Source: Bradyrhizobium icense
GTDB lineage: Bacteria > Pseudomonadota > Alphaproteobacteria > Rhizobiales > Xanthobacteraceae
Direction of reading: 5' to 3'
NCBI RefSeq assembly: GCF_001693385.1
Contig: NZ_CP016428.1
Coordinates: 7,254,001-7,318,000 of the forward strand
DNA length: 64,000 nt
Position numbers and translations under genes: made by a program. Below are positions 18,138-27,189 of this stretch, one piece after another. Under the pieces are notes generated by a model. It ran no database searches and had not been told where the DNA came from. It saw only the letters and a program-made list of their open reading frames with translations. Position 1 is the first letter of the stretch, and each line of letters starts with the position of its first letter.

Positions 18138-19123
18138 CCTTGATCCTCCCTCTCCAACTCAGGTTATCGAGGTAGACCGACGCCTTGGTTGAGCGTCTTG
18201 TCGTTGGTTGGGCGCCGCTGTCGGGGGCGCTGCCAGGCGGCAAGTCTGCCATGCCCGCGTCGTGAAACAAAGGCCGCGGACCGCCTGTCAGCGTGCGACG
18301 CTCGCGCGCAGCGCCTGGCTCTTCCATTCCGTCGTCTTGCCCTCGGGAGTGCTCAGCCGCGCGCGTGGCACCTCGGTTTCGACCGGCCCGAAAATCCCGT
18401 CAGCGACCGCGTCCGCCTGCCGTGGCGGTGACCCGCAACCCCTGTGGCTCCTTCATCGCCAGCCTTCCGACCTCGCCCGCAACGCAGACGTGCCAGCACC
18501 GCGTCAACTCGTCGCGGATCAGCTCATCGATGAAATCGCGCGCGCGAGCGCGAACCTCTGTCTCCTCGGAGACTACGCCACACCCAATTCCTACCCACCG
18601 CCTTGTCGACGGCGAGCTGGCGTCTTTGGGATGCAGTTGAGCGGACACGTTGCGAAAAATGAGTTCCGCGACCGAGCTGTACATCTTTTCCACGATCATT
18701 CTGATCGAGTTCTATCTCTTGACGAACGACTTGCTGGCTTACGCTTCCGAAAAATTCCAATTCGACTTCGGGCTGCACTTCTCGGAGATCCGACTTAAGT
18801 TCGACCTCGATAATTTCGACACGCCCATTCCGATTAGAACGAAGCTCCTGCAATTGTCCTCTCACTATTATTCTGACACTGCTTGGGTTCGCTCTCGCGC
18901 TCATCACTCGGCAATAAGATCAATTTGGCAAGTCCGCGTTGGGTCAAGAACGACAAAGCTCAGCGTGAGCATAGTAGGTCCGCTTTCGGGTGCATGGCGT
19001 CCGACCCGCTCCTTGGCGGGCCACATTGAGCCGGACTGTCTTGCCGTGATTCAAGCCCCTTATCGCCTTCGTCCAGCTCGCATCCATCCGGCTATGGCTG
19101 GCTGCGCGTAGTGGGTCCACGCT
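18138..19123. other. ~1-kb region without a recognisable gene; AT-richer patch
   Basis: No convincing gene is present. From about 18640 to 18900 the base composition drops well below the flanks. A leftward frame there reads VELKSDLREVQPEVELEF and QEIELDQNDRGKDVQLG, and a second leftward frame continues with MIVEKMYSSVAELIFRNV down to 18400. This could be a frameshifted, decayed gene of unknown type. The remainder is GC-rich and featureless. Confidence 0.35.
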
Positions 19124-19636
19124 CTAGAACATCCCCTCGCTATTGGCGCGCTTCTTCTTTTTCGAACGCTGCCAGACCACGCCGGGATATCCCTTCAGCG
19201 GCACCAGCGGCTCGCCGGTATAGGCCCATTCCTGCAATTCCTCGATCGCGATGTGATAGAGCGGCTGGCGGCCGGTGCGGCCGGAGAACAGCGCGCGGGG
19301 GATGTTGACCATATGGGGCGAGCGCGGACGCTCATAGACGACAGGGGTGCCGCAATTGGAGCAAAAACTGCGCACCGTCTTGGTGGCCTCGTCTTCGTAC
19401 CGTGTGAGACTGGCCTTGCCCTTGGTAATGCGAAAGCGCTTGCGCCAGCTTCCGACATAGGTTGCGTAGGCCGCGCCATGCGCGCGGCGGCTTGACGGCG
19501 AATGATCGTGCCAGGCCCAGCGCGCGGGCACGTCGATCTCGAAGGCGACCTTGCCGCACAGGCATTGGCCCGCGGCGGGTTTGCCGAGTGAGACGGCCTT
19601 GGTTTTCTTCTGCTCCAGCTCGGTTTCAGGAAACAT
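19124..19636 (-). CDS. GFA-fold protein with altered zinc site
   Basis: This 170-residue protein belongs to the glutathione-dependent formaldehyde-activating (GFA, Mss4-like) family. It keeps the first cysteine pair QCLCGKVAFEID near residue 24 and the late pair FCSNCGTPVVYE near residue 100. The expected middle Cys-x-x-Cys is replaced by WHDHSPSSRRAHG, so the usual catalytic zinc cannot form in the standard way. The start at 19636 (MFPETELEQ) has AGGA nine bases upstream. A lysine-rich tail SKKKKRAN ends the protein. It probably is not a formaldehyde enzyme; the function is unknown. Confidence 0.8.
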   Translation of the reverse strand: MFPETELEQKKTKAVSLGKPAAGQCLCGKVAFEIDVPARWAWHDHSPSSRRAHGAAYATYVGSWRKRFRITKGKASLTRYEDEATKTVRSFCSNCGTPVVYERPRSPHMVNIPRALFSGRTGRQPLYHIAIEELQEWAYTGEPLVPLKGYPGVVWQRSKKKKRANSEGMF

Positions 19637-19688
19637 TTTTAGGGTCCTGCTCTCACACTCCGTCATTGCGAGGAGCGGAGCGACGACA

Positions 19689-19795
19689 CTCCGTCATTCC
19701 GGGATGGTCCGAAGGACCAGACCCGGAATCTCGAGATTCTCTGGTGCGCAATTGCGCACCATAGTTCGATGCTTCGCATCGCCCCGGAATGACGG
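19689..19795. repeat. dispersed palindromic repeat, family A, copy 3
   Basis: This copy begins CGTCATTCCGGGATGGTCC and ends CGCCCCGGAATGACG. It lies between the GFA-fold gene and the end of the Old Yellow Enzyme gene, in the same orientation as copies 2 and 4. Confidence 0.87.
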
Positions 19796-19831
19796 GTTCA
19801 TTCTCTACGATTTCGCAATGACGCCTGTGGC

Positions 19832-20956
19832 TCACGCCTGCTCCAGTTCAATGTGCTCCGGATAATCCGTATAGCCCGCTACGTCGCCGCCGTAGAACGT
19901 CGCGCGGTTATAGGGCGTCAGCGGGAAGCCGCGCTGCAGCCTGCGCGGCAAGTCCGGATTCGAAATGAAGATGCGGCCGAACGCGACCGCGTCGGCATGG
20001 CCATCCCTGATCGCCGCATCGGCCGTCTCGCCGGTGAAGCCGCCGGCCGTGATCAGCACGCCCTTCCAGATCGGGCGGAACAGCACCATCGCCGACGGCA
20101 CGTTCTGGTGGTTGACCTCGGCGCGGCCGGCGCCGGAAGAGCGCGGTTCGATGAAATGCAGGTAGGCGAGGCCAAGCGGATTGAGCTGTTCGACGGCATA
20201 CGTGTAAAGCGGCATCGGGTCAGGCTCGCCGCTGCCGTTGGCGACGCCATAGGGCGACAGCCGCACGCCGACGCGGTCGGCTCCCCAGACCTCGACCACC
20301 GCCCTGGTCACTTCCATCAGGAAGCGCACACGGTTCGGAATCGAGCCGCCATACTGATCGGTGCGCAGGTTGGTGTGCGACTGCAGGAACTGCTCGATCA
20401 AATAGCCATTGGCGCCGTGCACCTCGACACCGTCGAAGCCGGCGGCAAGCGCGTTCTTCGCGGCCTGACGATAGGCGTCGACCACACTGGGAATTTCCGA
20501 CGTCTCGAGCGCGCGCGGCGTCTCGTAGGGCACCGCCCTGCCGTCTGCCGTGCCGGTCTTCAGATCGGCGATCGGCACCGCCGATGGCGCGACCGGCAAC
20601 ATGCCGCCCGGCTGGAAGGAGGAATGCGAGACACGACCGACATGCCAGAGCTGCAGGAAAATGATTCCGCCCTTGGCGTGAACCGCATCGACCACCTCGC
20701 GCCAGCCTGCGGTCTGCGCTTCCGTATAGATGCCGGGAACGCCGGGGCTGCCGAAGCCCGTCGCCATCACGGGCGAGGCTTCGGCGATGAGCAATCCCCC
20801 CGGCGTCGCACGCTGCGCATAGTACTCCGCATTCAACGGCCGTGGTGCGAGGCTCGGCTTCGCCGCCCGCATCCGCGTCAACGGCGCCAACGCGAGACGA
20901 TGATTGATCTGATAGCGCCCGACCTCGAGCGGCGAAAACAACGATGGATAATTCAT
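19832..20956 (-). CDS. nemA: alkene reductase, Old Yellow Enzyme family
   Basis: This 374-residue FMN enzyme reduces activated C=C bonds and nitro or nitrate esters with NAD(P)H. The barrel motifs are in order: LALAPLTRMRA, QLWHVGRVSH, the substrate-binding HGANGYLIEQFL near residue 185, RTDQYGGS, and the phosphate-binding AFGRIFISNPDLPRRL. The sequence is closest to NemA-type bacterial enzymes. ATG 20956 has GGAAG four to five bases upstream; the extended frame does not resemble the family. The aldehyde dehydrogenase gene lies 121 bases upstream on the same strand, so the two may share a message for aldehyde and enal detoxification. Confidence 0.92.
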   Translation of the reverse strand: MNYPSLFSPLEVGRYQINHRLALAPLTRMRAAKPSLAPRPLNAEYYAQRATPGGLLIAEASPVMATGFGSPGVPGIYTEAQTAGWREVVDAVHAKGGIIFLQLWHVGRVSHSSFQPGGMLPVAPSAVPIADLKTGTADGRAVPYETPRALETSEIPSVVDAYRQAAKNALAAGFDGVEVHGANGYLIEQFLQSHTNLRTDQYGGSIPNRVRFLMEVTRAVVEVWGADRVGVRLSPYGVANGSGEPDPMPLYTYAVEQLNPLGLAYLHFIEPRSSGAGRAEVNHQNVPSAMVLFRPIWKGVLITAGGFTGETADAAIRDGHADAVAFGRIFISNPDLPRRLQRGFPLTPYNRATFYGGDVAGYTDYPEHIELEQA

Positions 20957-21077
20957 GTCTTCCAGAACCCCCGTGTTGATACCAATATGTAACCGCGTCA
21001 GCTTGTTCGTAAAAGGTTTGATACGCAACAACGGCGGCCGAAGCCGCCGCCGTCGCATACGTCGATCTGATAGTGCC

Positions 21078-22574
21078 TCAGGCCGTCTTGATCCAGACCG
21101 CTTTGACGTTGAGATATTCCTCGACGTGCTGCTTGCCGGACTCACGGCCGTAGCCGCTCATCTTGTAGCCGCCGAACGGAACGGCGGGATCCATGGCCTG
21201 ATAGCAGTTCACCCAGACCGAGCCGGCGCGTAACGCCTTCGCGACCTGGTGCGCCTTGCTGACATTGGTGGTCCAGACGCCACTGCCCAATCCGAAGGTG
21301 GTGGCATTGGCGCGCTTGACCAGTTCGTCGGTATCCTTGAAGGAAATCGCCGAGATCACCGGGCCGAAGATTTCCTCCTGCGCGATCCGCATATTGTCCT
21401 GCACATTGGCGAACACCGTCGGCTGCACGAAGAAACCCTTCGAGAGCGCGCCTTCGGTCAGTCGGCTGCCGCCGGCCACCGCCTTGGCGCCTTCCTTCTG
21501 GCCGATGTCGAGGTAACCAGCGACGCGGTCCATCTGCTGCTGCGAGACCAACGGCCCGATCTGCGTGCCCGGATCGAGGCCGTTGCCGACCTGCAGCTTC
21601 TTGCCGAATTCGGCGACGCGGCCGACGAATTCGTCATAGACTTTCTCTTCGACGAACAGCCGCGTCCCCGCGCTGCAGATCTGCCCGGAATTGGCAAACA
21701 CCGCCATCGCGGCGCCCGGCACTGCCGCGTCGAGATCGGCATCGGCGAACACGATGTCGGGCGACTTGCCGCCGAGTTCGAGCGACACGCGCTTGAGGTT
21801 GCCGGCGGAGGCGCGGATGATCGACTGTCCCGTGACGTGCGAGCCGGTGAAGGCGACCTTGTCGACATCGGGATGCGAAGCGAGCGCCGCGCCGGCGGTC
21901 TCGCCGTAGCCGGGCACGACATTGACGACGCCAGGCGGAACGCCGGCTTCCATACAGAGCTCGGCGAGCCGCAGCGAGGTCAGCGGCGCTTCCTCGGCGG
22001 GCTTCAACACCACGGTGCAGCCGGTTGCGATCGCGGGGCCGATCTTCCAGACCGTGGCAGCAAGCGGCCCGTTCCAGGGGATGATCGCTCCCACGACACC
22101 GACGGGCTCCTTCAGCGTGTAGGAGAAGATGTCGCCGGGCAGCGAGTTCTCGATGGTCTCGCCGTGCAGCGCGGTGGCCTGCCCGGCGTAATAGCGGAGC
22201 ATGCCGAGCACGCGCAGCCTGTTGCCTCGGGTACGGCTGATCGGCGCGCCCATGTCCATCGTATCGAGCTGCGACAGCTCCTCGAAATGCTTCTCGACGA
22301 GATCGGCGAGCTTCAGCAACAGGCCTTGCCGCTCATAGGGCTTGACCTTGCTCCACGGTCCCTCGAAGGCGCGGCGGGCCGCCGCAACGGCGCGGTTGAT
22401 ATCCTCCACGTCACCCTCGGCAACGCTTGCCAATAGCTCGCCGGTTGCCGGATTGTGGGTCTCGAACCGTTTGCCGGAGGCGGCATCGATCCACTGGCCA
22501 TCGATCAGCATGCGCTTGTAGGAACCATCCGCATACGGATGGCGCGTGATCGGAATTGCCTGCGTGACAGCCAT
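21078..22574 (-). CDS. NAD(P)-dependent aldehyde dehydrogenase
   Basis: This 498-residue enzyme oxidises aldehydes to acids. The catalytic cysteine sits in GQICSAGTR near residue 300 and the general base glutamate in LELGGKSPD near residue 267. The nucleotide-binding segments are IIPWNGPLAATVWKIGPAIATG and FTGSHVTGQ. The oxyanion asparagine is in PWNGP, and EEIFGPV and FGGYKMSGYGRE are also present. Length and motifs fit the betaine/phenylacetaldehyde/ALDH2-like group. GGGAG lies upstream of ATG 22574. The substrate is not determined. It is probably transcribed with nemA. Confidence 0.94.
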   Translation of the reverse strand: MAVTQAIPITRHPYADGSYKRMLIDGQWIDAASGKRFETHNPATGELLASVAEGDVEDINRAVAAARRAFEGPWSKVKPYERQGLLLKLADLVEKHFEELSQLDTMDMGAPISRTRGNRLRVLGMLRYYAGQATALHGETIENSLPGDIFSYTLKEPVGVVGAIIPWNGPLAATVWKIGPAIATGCTVVLKPAEEAPLTSLRLAELCMEAGVPPGVVNVVPGYGETAGAALASHPDVDKVAFTGSHVTGQSIIRASAGNLKRVSLELGGKSPDIVFADADLDAAVPGAAMAVFANSGQICSAGTRLFVEEKVYDEFVGRVAEFGKKLQVGNGLDPGTQIGPLVSQQQMDRVAGYLDIGQKEGAKAVAGGSRLTEGALSKGFFVQPTVFANVQDNMRIAQEEIFGPVISAISFKDTDELVKRANATTFGLGSGVWTTNVSKAHQVAKALRAGSVWVNCYQAMDPAVPFGGYKMSGYGRESGKQHVEEYLNVKAVWIKTA

Positions 22575-22767
22575 GTTTACACTCCCTTGAAAGTCGGTCG
22601 GAATTCTAAGCCGCTATGCTTGCGGATCTATAATGGTTGCATGAAATCGTAATGCGGCCGAACGATTGCGGAAAGCAGCCGATGCGAAGACCTCCCATGC
22701 CCGTTCGTCCATGGTAGTCTGAGGCGTCGACCTGCGAATACCTACCTCATCTGTCCGGAGAATGACG

Positions 22768-23619
22768 ATGCCCCATCCTGCGATGTCGCCAAATCATGTT
22801 GCCGTGATTACCGGGGGTGCCTCCGGCATCGGGCTCGCCGCCGCGATGCGTTTCGCCGGCTTCGGCATGAAGGTGTGCATCGCAGATATCGGCGCCGAGC
22901 GCCTCGCCGAGGCCGCGGCCACACTGGTAGCCGTCGCCAGGGGCGGCGCGGCCGATATCATGACGGCATCGGTCGACGTCAGCCGCTTCGATGAGGTTGC
23001 GGGCCTGGAAGCCGCAGTGCAAAAGCGGTTCGGCGGCACCGACATCCTGATGAACAATGCCGGCATTGGCCCGGACAGCAACAGTTTTGGTCCGCTGGAA
23101 AACTGGCAGCGCATTCTCGCGGTGAACCTGTGGGGCGTCATTCACGGCACGCAAGTTTTCGTGCCTCACATGGTCGAACGCGGACGGGCGGGCCTCGTGA
23201 TCAACACCGGCTCCAAGCAGGGCATCACGACGCCGCCCGGCAATCCCGCCTACAACGTCTCCAAGGCCGGCATCAAGGCGCAAACAGAAGCGCTGCAGCA
23301 TGAATTGCGGAACCTGCCGGGCTGCAAGATCAGTGCGCATCTGATGATCCCCGGCCACGTCTTCACGCCCCTGACCGCGCGCGGCCGCACCGAGAAGCCA
23401 CCCGGCGCCTGGACCCCGGAGCAAACGATCGATTTCATGATCGAACGCGTCGACGCCGGCGACTTCTACATCCTCTGTCCGGACAACGACGTACCGCGGC
23501 AGCTCGACGAGCGGCGCATGCTGTGGGCGATCGGCGATATCGTCGAGAACCGCCCTGCGTTGTCGCGCTGGCATCCGGATTATGCGGAGGCGTTCGCCAG
23601 GTTTGCGAAGGGGCAGTAG
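22768..23619 (+). CDS. short-chain dehydrogenase/reductase
   Basis: This 283-residue Rossmann oxidoreductase has the cofactor motif TGGASGIG near residue 18, NNAGIG near residue 95, the catalytic serine in NTGSKQG and the YxxxK pair in YNVSK. The acidic residue ending the second strand (CIADIG) suggests NAD rather than NADP. ATG 22768 is preferred to ATG 22762 because GGAG then has a seven-base spacer. The gene is divergent from the aldehyde dehydrogenase gene, with 193 bases between them. The substrate is unknown. Confidence 0.9.
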   Translation: MPHPAMSPNHVAVITGGASGIGLAAAMRFAGFGMKVCIADIGAERLAEAAATLVAVARGGAADIMTASVDVSRFDEVAGLEAAVQKRFGGTDILMNNAGIGPDSNSFGPLENWQRILAVNLWGVIHGTQVFVPHMVERGRAGLVINTGSKQGITTPPGNPAYNVSKAGIKAQTEALQHELRNLPGCKISAHLMIPGHVFTPLTARGRTEKPPGAWTPEQTIDFMIERVDAGDFYILCPDNDVPRQLDERRMLWAIGDIVENRPALSRWHPDYAEAFARFAKGQ

Positions 23620-23634
23620 CCGGACGGTGGAATC

Positions 23635-23727
23635 GTAGGGTGGGCAAAGCGAAGCGTGCCCACCATCGCGAGCGCGGCATTAAATTAAAATGGTGGGCAC
23701 GTCGCTATGCTCCTTTGCCCACCCTAC
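23635..23727. repeat. dispersed inverted repeat, family C, copy 1
   Basis: The arms GTAGGGTGGGCAAAG and CTTTGCCCACCCTAC form a near-perfect inverted repeat around an AT-rich centre. A diverged second copy lies at 29483-29625. This one occupies the gap between the dehydrogenase stop and the zinc-ribbon gene. Confidence 0.85.
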
Positions 23728-23737
23728 AAACCGAGCC

Positions 23738-23944
23738 CTACAGCGTTACCTGCTTGTCGCCGCATTGCTTGCAGGCGTATTTGACGCGGGTCGCGCCCTT
23801 CTCGGCCTGGACGCGGTTCGGCGCGCCGCACTTGCCGCAGACCGCCTCGATCCTGGTCTGTCCTTGCTTCACGACGATGGTCTTCTTTGCCATCGTCTCG
23901 CGGATCAGGCGCTCGGCCTCCTCACGCATCGCTTGCTTCGACAT
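23738..23944 (-). CDS. small zinc-ribbon protein
   Basis: This 68-residue protein has two Cys-x2-Cys knuckles, CGKCG near residue 36 and CKQCG near residue 58, which should bind one zinc ion. The N-terminal half (AMREEAERLIRETMAKK) is a charged helix. The gene is short, stands alone and has a purine-rich GGGGCAGG upstream of ATG 23944. Similar small proteins are commonly annotated as hypothetical. Nucleic-acid or protein binding is possible, but no function can be assigned. Confidence 0.75.
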   Translation of the reverse strand: MSKQAMREEAERLIRETMAKKTIVVKQGQTRIEAVCGKCGAPNRVQAEKGATRVKYACKQCGDKQVTL

Positions 23945-24038
23945 TGGCCTGCCCCGTCATGAACTCGCTACGGCGGCGGTCTTATCACAGTCACAACGCG
24001 TTTCGTAAGACGGGCGTGAAAAATCTCGTGACTGAATG

Positions 24039-25253
24039 TCACGTCGTCTCCGGCGTCAGCGCCAGCAGGCGCCGCAGCAGGGCCAGCGCGGTTTCGGTGG
24101 CCGGATCGGCCGAAATCACGGGAACTGCTAGTGTGATGACATCGATCGGATCATGCGATAGCACGATGAGGTGCGTCGCGCTGTTGGCCGCCAGCAGCGA
24201 CACCACCCGTTCGACGGCCGGATCGGTCGATGTCAGGCCCCACGGCGCATCGGGCTGGCGCAGCACCCGCCGGGTCGAGAGAAAATCGCGCAGCAGTTGC
24301 GGATCGTAGCTCGAGAGATCGCTCTCCCGATAACGCCGGGCACTCTCGAAGATCGGATGACGCGCGAGTTCCGCGATCAGCGCGTCGCGCGTTCTGGCCG
24401 GCGAGGCCGCGACGGAATTGAGAACGCCGGGCACTTGCGCTTCGAAGTGGGCACGCAGCGCATCCACCATCAGCCCGATGGTGAGAACGCCCGCGATGGC
24501 AATGGCGCAGAATCGCACGACCTGCGCGACATCGGCATCCGGCGCGACGAACGCCGCGGCAATACCGAGGAGCGCCGAACTCGACAGCCGCAATGCCGTC
24601 ATCGTCAGTGCCTGACGCTGCGTCTCCGCGCCGCGTTCCGCAATCAGTATCGCGGTAACGACGAGCAGCGCACCCAATGCCCCGAGCCGGACCGGGATAT
24701 CCGGAAACAGCACCCTGAAATCGGTGACGATGAAAGGAATGACCAGGATGGCGCCGACGGCGAGACGGCCGACGATGCGATTCTCTGATACCATCAGCAT
24801 CCCCCGGTCGCGGGTTGCCAGCAGCCAGGCACAGATTGCAAAGCCACCAAGCTGGAACAGCGCGAGCAGGATGGCGGCAGGTGCTGCGAGGGTCTCCAAT
24901 CCAGCAGCGCCGGCGAGACCGAGCGCGATGCCTCCGCTCAGAAGCGCGATCTTGGCCGGGCGCGGGGCATGACGCCGCAAAATACCTTCGGTGACGATCA
25001 ATGCGCCGAGCGGTATCAGCGCGGCCGGAATTGCCGACAGGTTATTCAGCAGCACGCTGCCGCTCCACCACGCTGTGCCCCGCACCAGGAACAGCGACGC
25101 GATAATGCCAAGCGCGACCAGAAGACGCCGCGTCAGCGGGCCCTTCGGATCGCGCCGGTGCAGCGTGATCATGGCGACGCCAAGCCCGATCGCGCCGCAG
25201 AGATTGACGATGGAATCGGCGATCATGCCAGATGTCATTTCACCTGGTGTCAT
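24039..25253 (-). CDS. nine-span membrane protein of unknown function
   Basis: I do not recognise this 404-residue protein. Residues 1-265 contain about nine hydrophobic segments, for example LLVALGIIASLFLV, AALIPLGALIVTEGIL, LGGFAICAWLLA and AIAIAGVLTIGLMVDAL. The last 140 residues are soluble and likely cytoplasmic, with alternating helices and strands. The start ATG at 25253 overlaps the stop of the preceding gene within ATGA, so the pair is translationally coupled. The upstream partner has a GNAT-like motif. The pair might be a membrane-linked acyl-transfer unit, which is inference. Confidence 0.75.
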   Translation of the reverse strand: MTPGEMTSGMIADSIVNLCGAIGLGVAMITLHRRDPKGPLTRRLLVALGIIASLFLVRGTAWWSGSVLLNNLSAIPAALIPLGALIVTEGILRRHAPRPAKIALLSGGIALGLAGAAGLETLAAPAAILLALFQLGGFAICAWLLATRDRGMLMVSENRIVGRLAVGAILVIPFIVTDFRVLFPDIPVRLGALGALLVVTAILIAERGAETQRQALTMTALRLSSSALLGIAAAFVAPDADVAQVVRFCAIAIAGVLTIGLMVDALRAHFEAQVPGVLNSVAASPARTRDALIAELARHPIFESARRYRESDLSSYDPQLLRDFLSTRRVLRQPDAPWGLTSTDPAVERVVSLLAANSATHLIVLSHDPIDVITLAVPVISADPATETALALLRRLLALTPETT

Positions 25254-26305
25254 CGGCCGTTCCCTCGCCACGGCCGCAAGCTGCCGAACGGACGCGTATC
25301 GTCGAGCCAGTAAACCACCGGCAGTATCAGCCGCTGCAGCGCCAGGATGGCGGAAGCCGCGAGCAGCGCCGGCAATGAACCGGCCGGCACATCGCGCTGG
25401 ATGTAGCGGCGGGCACCGGCGAGATCGATGCGGCCGAGCTGCAGGACGTCGTCGCCCCTGACGTAATCGAGCTCACGCGCACACCAGGCGTTATATTGCT
25501 CGTCGCGATGTTTGGGCGCGGCTTCGAACGTCTTCTTCAGCGCGTCCGATCCGCCTGTATAGGCATTGGTGATGACAAACCGGGCCACGTCGAAGCCGGC
25601 TTCCTCACCCACGCCGAACACGGCGCGGTGACGGGACATGATGCCGCGCGCCAATTGCAGATGTGCAAAACTCTGGCGCGAGCCCGGATGCGGCGACGGA
25701 AAGACATCCGAAAAGGTCTGGCTGACCATGCCGACGACCGACGGCACCTGGGTGACGTTCGAGATCCATTTTGGACGCAGGCCGTCACGGGCAAACAGAA
25801 CGAGCGCCGTCAGGCCGTACAGTACCCAGGGGAGCCCTTGCCCCCGCTCATCGGGATCGACCATGACCAGGCCGAGATGGGTGACCTCCACCGGCTCGCC
25901 GTCAAGCTCGACCTTCATGACCGACAGCGCGTTGAAGGCAATCGGCCGGCCGGTCGCTTCCTCTGAGATCAGCGTGACGATGGCGCGCGACAGCCGTTCG
26001 CGCTCGCCGGAGAATATTCCGTAGGTGAGGCTCTCCTTCGGCAGCGTCTTGGCCGCCACGACGCGCAGTTGCGAGACCAGCTCGTCGAGTTCGGCTTCGG
26101 AAATCGACAGGCCGGGGGCTTCGACGATTCGGGTGATCAGCCCGGTGTGGGTGCGCAGGGTGAGATCGATGGTTGGCTGGCGCAGCGCCTTTAGCCAAAA
26201 GGCGGCATACCCGCGCAGGCGGCCGGCGGTTGACCTGACCTGCACCAGAACGCGACGTGTCGCTGAATTGTCGCTCCAGAATGACGCCATGCGATTCGCT
26301 TGCAT
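25250..26305 (-). CDS. GNAT-like protein of unknown function with C-terminal membrane anchor
   Basis: This 351-residue protein is not a recognised family. Residues 150-180 read LGLVMVDPDERGQGLPWVL, which matches the acyl-CoA-binding motif A of GNAT acetyltransferases (V-x-P-x-x-R-G-x-G). A hydrophobic stretch near 305-330 (LPALLAASAILALQRLILPVVYWL) could sit in or on the membrane. The gene heads a coupled two-gene operon with the nine-span protein. Start choice is uncertain: ATG 26305 or the in-frame ATG 26290; neither has a strong ribosome site. Confidence 0.7.
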   Translation of the reverse strand: MQANRMASFWSDNSATRRVLVQVRSTAGRLRGYAAFWLKALRQPTIDLTLRTHTGLITRIVEAPGLSISEAELDELVSQLRVVAAKTLPKESLTYGIFSGERERLSRAIVTLISEEATGRPIAFNALSVMKVELDGEPVEVTHLGLVMVDPDERGQGLPWVLYGLTALVLFARDGLRPKWISNVTQVPSVVGMVSQTFSDVFPSPHPGSRQSFAHLQLARGIMSRHRAVFGVGEEAGFDVARFVITNAYTGGSDALKKTFEAAPKHRDEQYNAWCARELDYVRGDDVLQLGRIDLAGARRYIQRDVPAGSLPALLAASAILALQRLILPVVYWLDDTRPFGSLRPWRGNGR

Positions 26306-26635
26306 TCCGGCCGGACTTGTGCGCCCCGCCCGTTAAGGAGCCATGATTGCGGCACCTCGCGGTTGCGGCAAGGTAAACGATGTGTTGAACGCCTCGAACG
26401 CCCAACATGATATGCAAACGGCGGATACCGAAGCATCCGCCGCCTGCCTTCGCCAGTACCACGCCACAGGTTACGATGCCCGAATTCTATTTGTGCAACT
26501 TCGCCCGCTTGGGATTTCTGCGCCCGCGCCAGTTAACGACCTATAAGACATGCAGTCTTAGGTTGCGGTAGGGTAAACGGTGCATTTAGCGGCCGTATTA
26601 AATGATTCAGGACGGGGAGCGTCTGACGTTGCGGG
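26306..26635. other. gene-free region with local duplications
   Basis: No gene is seen. It contains the hairpin GGCGGATACC/ATCCGCC near 26415-26438 within a 60-base block that is repeated at 27117-27176. A 22-base segment GGTTGCGG...GGTAAACG at 26361-26382 recurs at 26561-26582 with three changes, exactly 200 bases later. Confidence 0.55.
26414..26474. repeat. local direct repeat, unit 1
   Basis: This block carries a hairpin (GGCGGAT with ATCCGCC) followed by CGCCAGTACCACGCCACAGGTTAC. It is about 80 percent identical by eye to 27117-27176. Each unit lies just downstream, in leftward direction, of a small membrane-protein gene. Confidence 0.65.
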
Positions 26636-27079
26636 TCAGGTCGTCCGGCTGCGACGGCAATAGTACGTGAGCAGCGAGCACGCACCTGTATTGAGCGCTC
26701 CGATGACTGCGATCGGAATCAGGGTGTGCAGCGGCAGCGTCATGCCTCCCAGTTCGGCTCCCAAGAAAAGGACGAGGCCGACGGCAGCGGCCGCCCCGAC
26801 GATCGCGGTTAAAGGCGCCCTCAAGGAAATAGGCACAACCCAAGCCAGAGCTCCATCAACGGGGCCGGTGATCGCACATACAACCAGACTGAACAAAAAC
26901 GCTATCGGGATGCCGTAAAGGTCGGCCGCGTATCCGCGGATGGCAATGGGCACCACCGAAACGGCAATGAGCACTCCGAGGCCGGGACCCAGCAACACGA
27001 ACACGAGCGCTCTTCGCAGCGAAGTCGAATGCCCACGGCCTCGATCATTTTCAGGAGGATCCCCAGGAGGCACGGACAT
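26636..27079 (-). CDS. small four-span membrane protein
   Basis: This 147-residue protein has four clear hydrophobic segments near residues 25-45, 55-75, 82-105 and 115-140, joined by short charged loops. The N-terminus is hydrophilic (PPGDPPENDRGRGH). I recognise no family motif. The start at 27079 has AAGGGA directly upstream with a short spacer, so a later start is possible. It lies leftward of the yiaA-like and pspA genes on the same strand and may belong to the same envelope-stress group, but the 110-base gap includes a hairpin. Confidence 0.6.
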   Translation of the reverse strand: MSVPPGDPPENDRGRGHSTSLRRALVFVLLGPGLGVLIAVSVVPIAIRGYAADLYGIPIAFLFSLVVCAITGPVDGALAWVVPISLRAPLTAIVGAAAAVGLVLFLGAELGGMTLPLHTLIPIAVIGALNTGACSLLTYYCRRSRTT

Positions 27080-27116
27080 TCCCTTTCAGTTTCTGGTGAG
27101 GGCGAAGGCGGACGAG

Positions 27117-27176
27117 CGAACGGTGGATGCCGAAACATCCGCCGTCCGCCCTCGCCAGCACCGCGCCACAGGTCAC
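27117..27176. repeat. local direct repeat, unit 2
   Basis: This is the second unit of the block at 26414-26474, with the hairpin GGTGGATG/CATCCGCC and CGCCAGCACCGCGCCACAGGTCAC. It falls in the gap after the YiaA/B-like gene. Confidence 0.65.
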
Positions 27177-27189
27177 GCGGCCTTGGAAA

